Shown one piece after another: positions 14,099 through 15,673 of a DNA stretch of 15,673 bases. The notes beneath the pieces were generated by a model. The model was not told where the DNA came from, did no database searches, and worked only from the letters and a program-made list of their open reading frames with translations. The stretch covers positions 1-15,673 of the forward strand of contig JALVPX010000098.1 of assembly GCA_027031565.1 (NCBI GenBank). Direction: 5' to 3'. Source of the DNA: Deltaproteobacteria bacterium. GTDB taxonomy: Bacteria > Desulfobacterota > Dissulfuribacteria > Dissulfuribacterales > JALVPX01. Position 1 is the stretch's first letter. Each line of letters starts with the position of its first letter. A program made the translations under genes and the position numbers.

Positions 14099-15087
14099 CA
14101 GTAACCGAGCATTTGCTGATCCATCAAAAGGAATCCCCAATGGCTACAGGGCGCTTCACCCGGCTGATGGGAGAATTAATCTTTTCGGCCAAGATCATTG
14201 CGAGGGAAGTCCGCAAGGCAGGGCTCGTAGATATCTTGGGCCTTACCGGAGAGGTTAATGTGCAGGGCGAGGCTGTAAGAAAACTGGATGATTATGCCAA
14301 CAACATATTGATATATCGCATGCAGCGTGCAGGTGTGTTGTGTGCCATGGCCTCTGAGGAAAACGCCGATATAATAGAGGTTCCGGATAATCTTCCAAAG
14401 GATGAGTATTTGCTCATTTTTGATCCCCTAGACGGATCTTCCAATATTGATGCCAACGTAAACATAGGGACCATATTTTCTATTCGCAAAAAGACGAGCG
14501 ACAGGCCCTATGTAACTCTGGAGGATTTTCTGCACAAGGGTACTGAGCAGGTTGCGGCAGGTTATTTTCTCTACGGTTCGAGCACCATGCTGGTCTACAC
14601 GACTGGAAACGGAGTAAACGGGTTCACACTGGATCCTTCAGTTGGTGAATTCCTGCTCTCTCATCCAGATATCAAGACACCTGAAAGGGGCAAGATCTAT
14701 TCGGTAAACGAGGCCTACACATGTTACTGGGACGAGGCCACAAGGAGAACCGTGGAATATTTCAAGTCTCCAGAAAATGACCTGGGCAAGCCTTACAGCT
14801 CCCGCTACATAGGATCCCTTGTGGCAGATTTCCACAGGAACTTGATATATGGCGGGATCTTCATGTATCCGGCAGACAAACGTGACCCTGCAAAGCCACG
14901 GGGCAAGTTGCGCCTTTTGTGCGAGGCGGCACCCTTGGCTTTCGTGGTGGAGCAGGCAGGAGGCGCAGCTACAGACGGCAAGACGAGGATATTGGATCTA
15001 AAACCGGAAAGGCTCCATGAGCGGGTTCCACTCTTCATAGGAAGCAGGAAAGATGTCGAAAAGGCTACTGAGTTGATGAGTTCGTGA
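14080..15087 (+). CDS. fbp: Fructose-1,6-bisphosphatase, class I
   Basis: Hydrolyses fructose 1,6-bisphosphate to fructose 6-phosphate in gluconeogenesis. The 335-residue length is normal. Seen in order: ATGRFTRLMGELIFSAKIIA (22-41), VQGEAVRKLDDYAN (61-74), metal-binding ASEEN (91-95) and FDPLDGSSNID (114-124), then SRYIGSLVADFHRNL, GGIFMYPAD and LRLLCEAAPLAFVVEQAGG, all class I hallmarks. An AGGAGGTG site (14067-14074) supports the start, and the N-terminus fits the family (ITVTEHLL). It is divergent from the NifA-like gene and followed after 16 bases by a histidine phosphatase gene in the same unit. Confidence 0.96.
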   Translation: MEGIGITVTEHLLIHQKESPMATGRFTRLMGELIFSAKIIAREVRKAGLVDILGLTGEVNVQGEAVRKLDDYANNILIYRMQRAGVLCAMASEENADIIEVPDNLPKDEYLLIFDPLDGSSNIDANVNIGTIFSIRKKTSDRPYVTLEDFLHKGTEQVAAGYFLYGSSTMLVYTTGNGVNGFTLDPSVGEFLLSHPDIKTPERGKIYSVNEAYTCYWDEATRRTVEYFKSPENDLGKPYSSRYIGSLVADFHRNLIYGGIFMYPADKRDPAKPRGKLRLLCEAAPLAFVVEQAGGAATDGKTRILDLKPERLHERVPLFIGSRKDVEKATELMSS

Positions 15088-15103
15088 CAGGACAGGAGTG
15101 TAT

Positions 15104-15673
15104 ATGGAAACAACAGTTTTTCTGGTGCGCCATGGGCGCACAAAGGCCAATGAAGAAGGACGATTTGCCGGGCGTACTGATGAACCCCTCATTGCAGCTG
15201 GCAGGGAGCAGGCAAGAAGGGCGGCTCTGCTCCTTGCCGGCCTCGATATTACGGCTATTTACTCAAGTCCGCTCATCCGTACAATGGACACGGCGCGCAT
15301 CATGGCTGAAATATTGAAAGCGCCTGTCAAGATCGAAGAGGGTTTGAACGAAATAAAGATTCCGCAATGGGATGGAAGGCTGAAGGCCGATTTGTTGAAA
15401 GATCATGGTGTGCGTTACGCATTGTGGAAACAAGACCCTTCTTCCTTCAAGCTGTCAGGGGCAGAAACCTTGAAGGATTTGCAGGCTAGGGCAGTTGCCG
15501 CTGTAGAGAAGATATTCTCCTTACACCCAGGCGAAAGGGTGGTTGTTGTATCCCATCTGGCTGTTTCAAGGTGTCTTTTGCTGCACTATTCAAACAGGCC
15601 GCTCAGTGCCTACAGGAATATATCAGTAGCCAATGCCACGCCTATTGCACTTATGAGGAATAGTGGTCATAAT
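15104..15673 (+). CDS. Histidine phosphatase (phosphoglycerate mutase-like), 3' end outside window
   Basis: The first 190 residues of a branch-1 histidine phosphatase. The catalytic RHGRT motif at the N-terminus (VFLVRHGRTKANEEGRFAGR), the SSPLIRTMDTARI block, a later Glu (EGLNEIKIPQWDGR) and VVVVSHLAVSRCLL are all present. The start at 15104 has an AGGAG site (15094-15098). The frame is open to the right edge. The length seen (already about 190) fits a cofactor-dependent-mutase-like or CobC-like phosphatase; the substrate is not determinable. Joint transcription with fbp suggests a role in sugar-phosphate metabolism. Confidence 0.88.
   Translation, partial: METTVFLVRHGRTKANEEGRFAGRTDEPLIAAGREQARRAALLLAGLDITAIYSSPLIRTMDTARIMAEILKAPVKIEEGLNEIKIPQWDGRLKADLLKDHGVRYALWKQDPSSFKLSGAETLKDLQARAVAAVEKIFSLHPGERVVVVSHLAVSRCLLLHYSNRPLSAYRNISVANATPIALMRNSGHN

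Overview
The window reads as a chromosomal segment of a Gram-negative bacterium, most likely a member of the Desulfobacterota/Deltaproteobacteria. Three things point that way: a family of surface proteins ending in a VPIPGAAWLLGSGLLGL-type sorting tail (a PEP-CTERM/VPLPA-CTERM relative), two sigma-54-dependent activators, and a NifA-like regulator, poly(A) polymerase, Lgt, kinase and response regulator strung together on one strand. The assignment rests on gene style, not on a marker gene.

Layout. (1) 1-719, plus: the 3' part of a XerD-type tyrosine recombinase, cut by the window edge. (2) 751-5042, minus: a surface-protein region. Four genes (4299-5042, 3570-4265, 2751-3536, 2061-2723) lie 27-33 bases apart and form one transcription unit. 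They encode four different ectodomains (DUF1566/Lcl-like, DNRLRE-like, LamG-like, discoidin-like), each followed by nearly the same C-terminal sorting tail. A fifth gene (1222-1824) is set apart, has a divergent tail and its own terminator. Beyond that lies a decayed, frameshifted remnant (751 to about 1080) that still keeps the tail. (3) 5043-5508: a regulatory gap with a consensus-perfect sigma-54 promoter facing the surface-protein operon, an 18-base palindrome upstream of it, and a weaker sigma-54-like site facing a PilZ (c-di-GMP receptor) gene at 5509-5832. (4) 5849-13875, minus: six closely packed genes in the order NifA-like activator, pcnB-like poly(A) polymerase, unknown small protein, lgt, multi-membrane sensor kinase, NtrC-type response regulator. 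(5) 14080-15673, plus: class I fructose-1,6-bisphosphatase followed by a histidine-phosphatase (phosphoglycerate-mutase-like) gene that runs off the window.

How the parts may work together. The response regulator has an intact GAFTGA sigma-54 contact loop, and the adjacent surface-protein operon has a textbook -24/-12 promoter with a dyad at activator-site distance. A reasonable model is that the membrane kinase phosphorylates the regulator, which then switches on the surface proteins, and perhaps the PilZ gene. This resembles the PrsK/PrsR pairing known from exosortase/PEP-CTERM loci. No exosortase lies in the window, so the sorting enzyme must be elsewhere. No tRNA, rRNA, CRISPR array or insertion sequence was seen.
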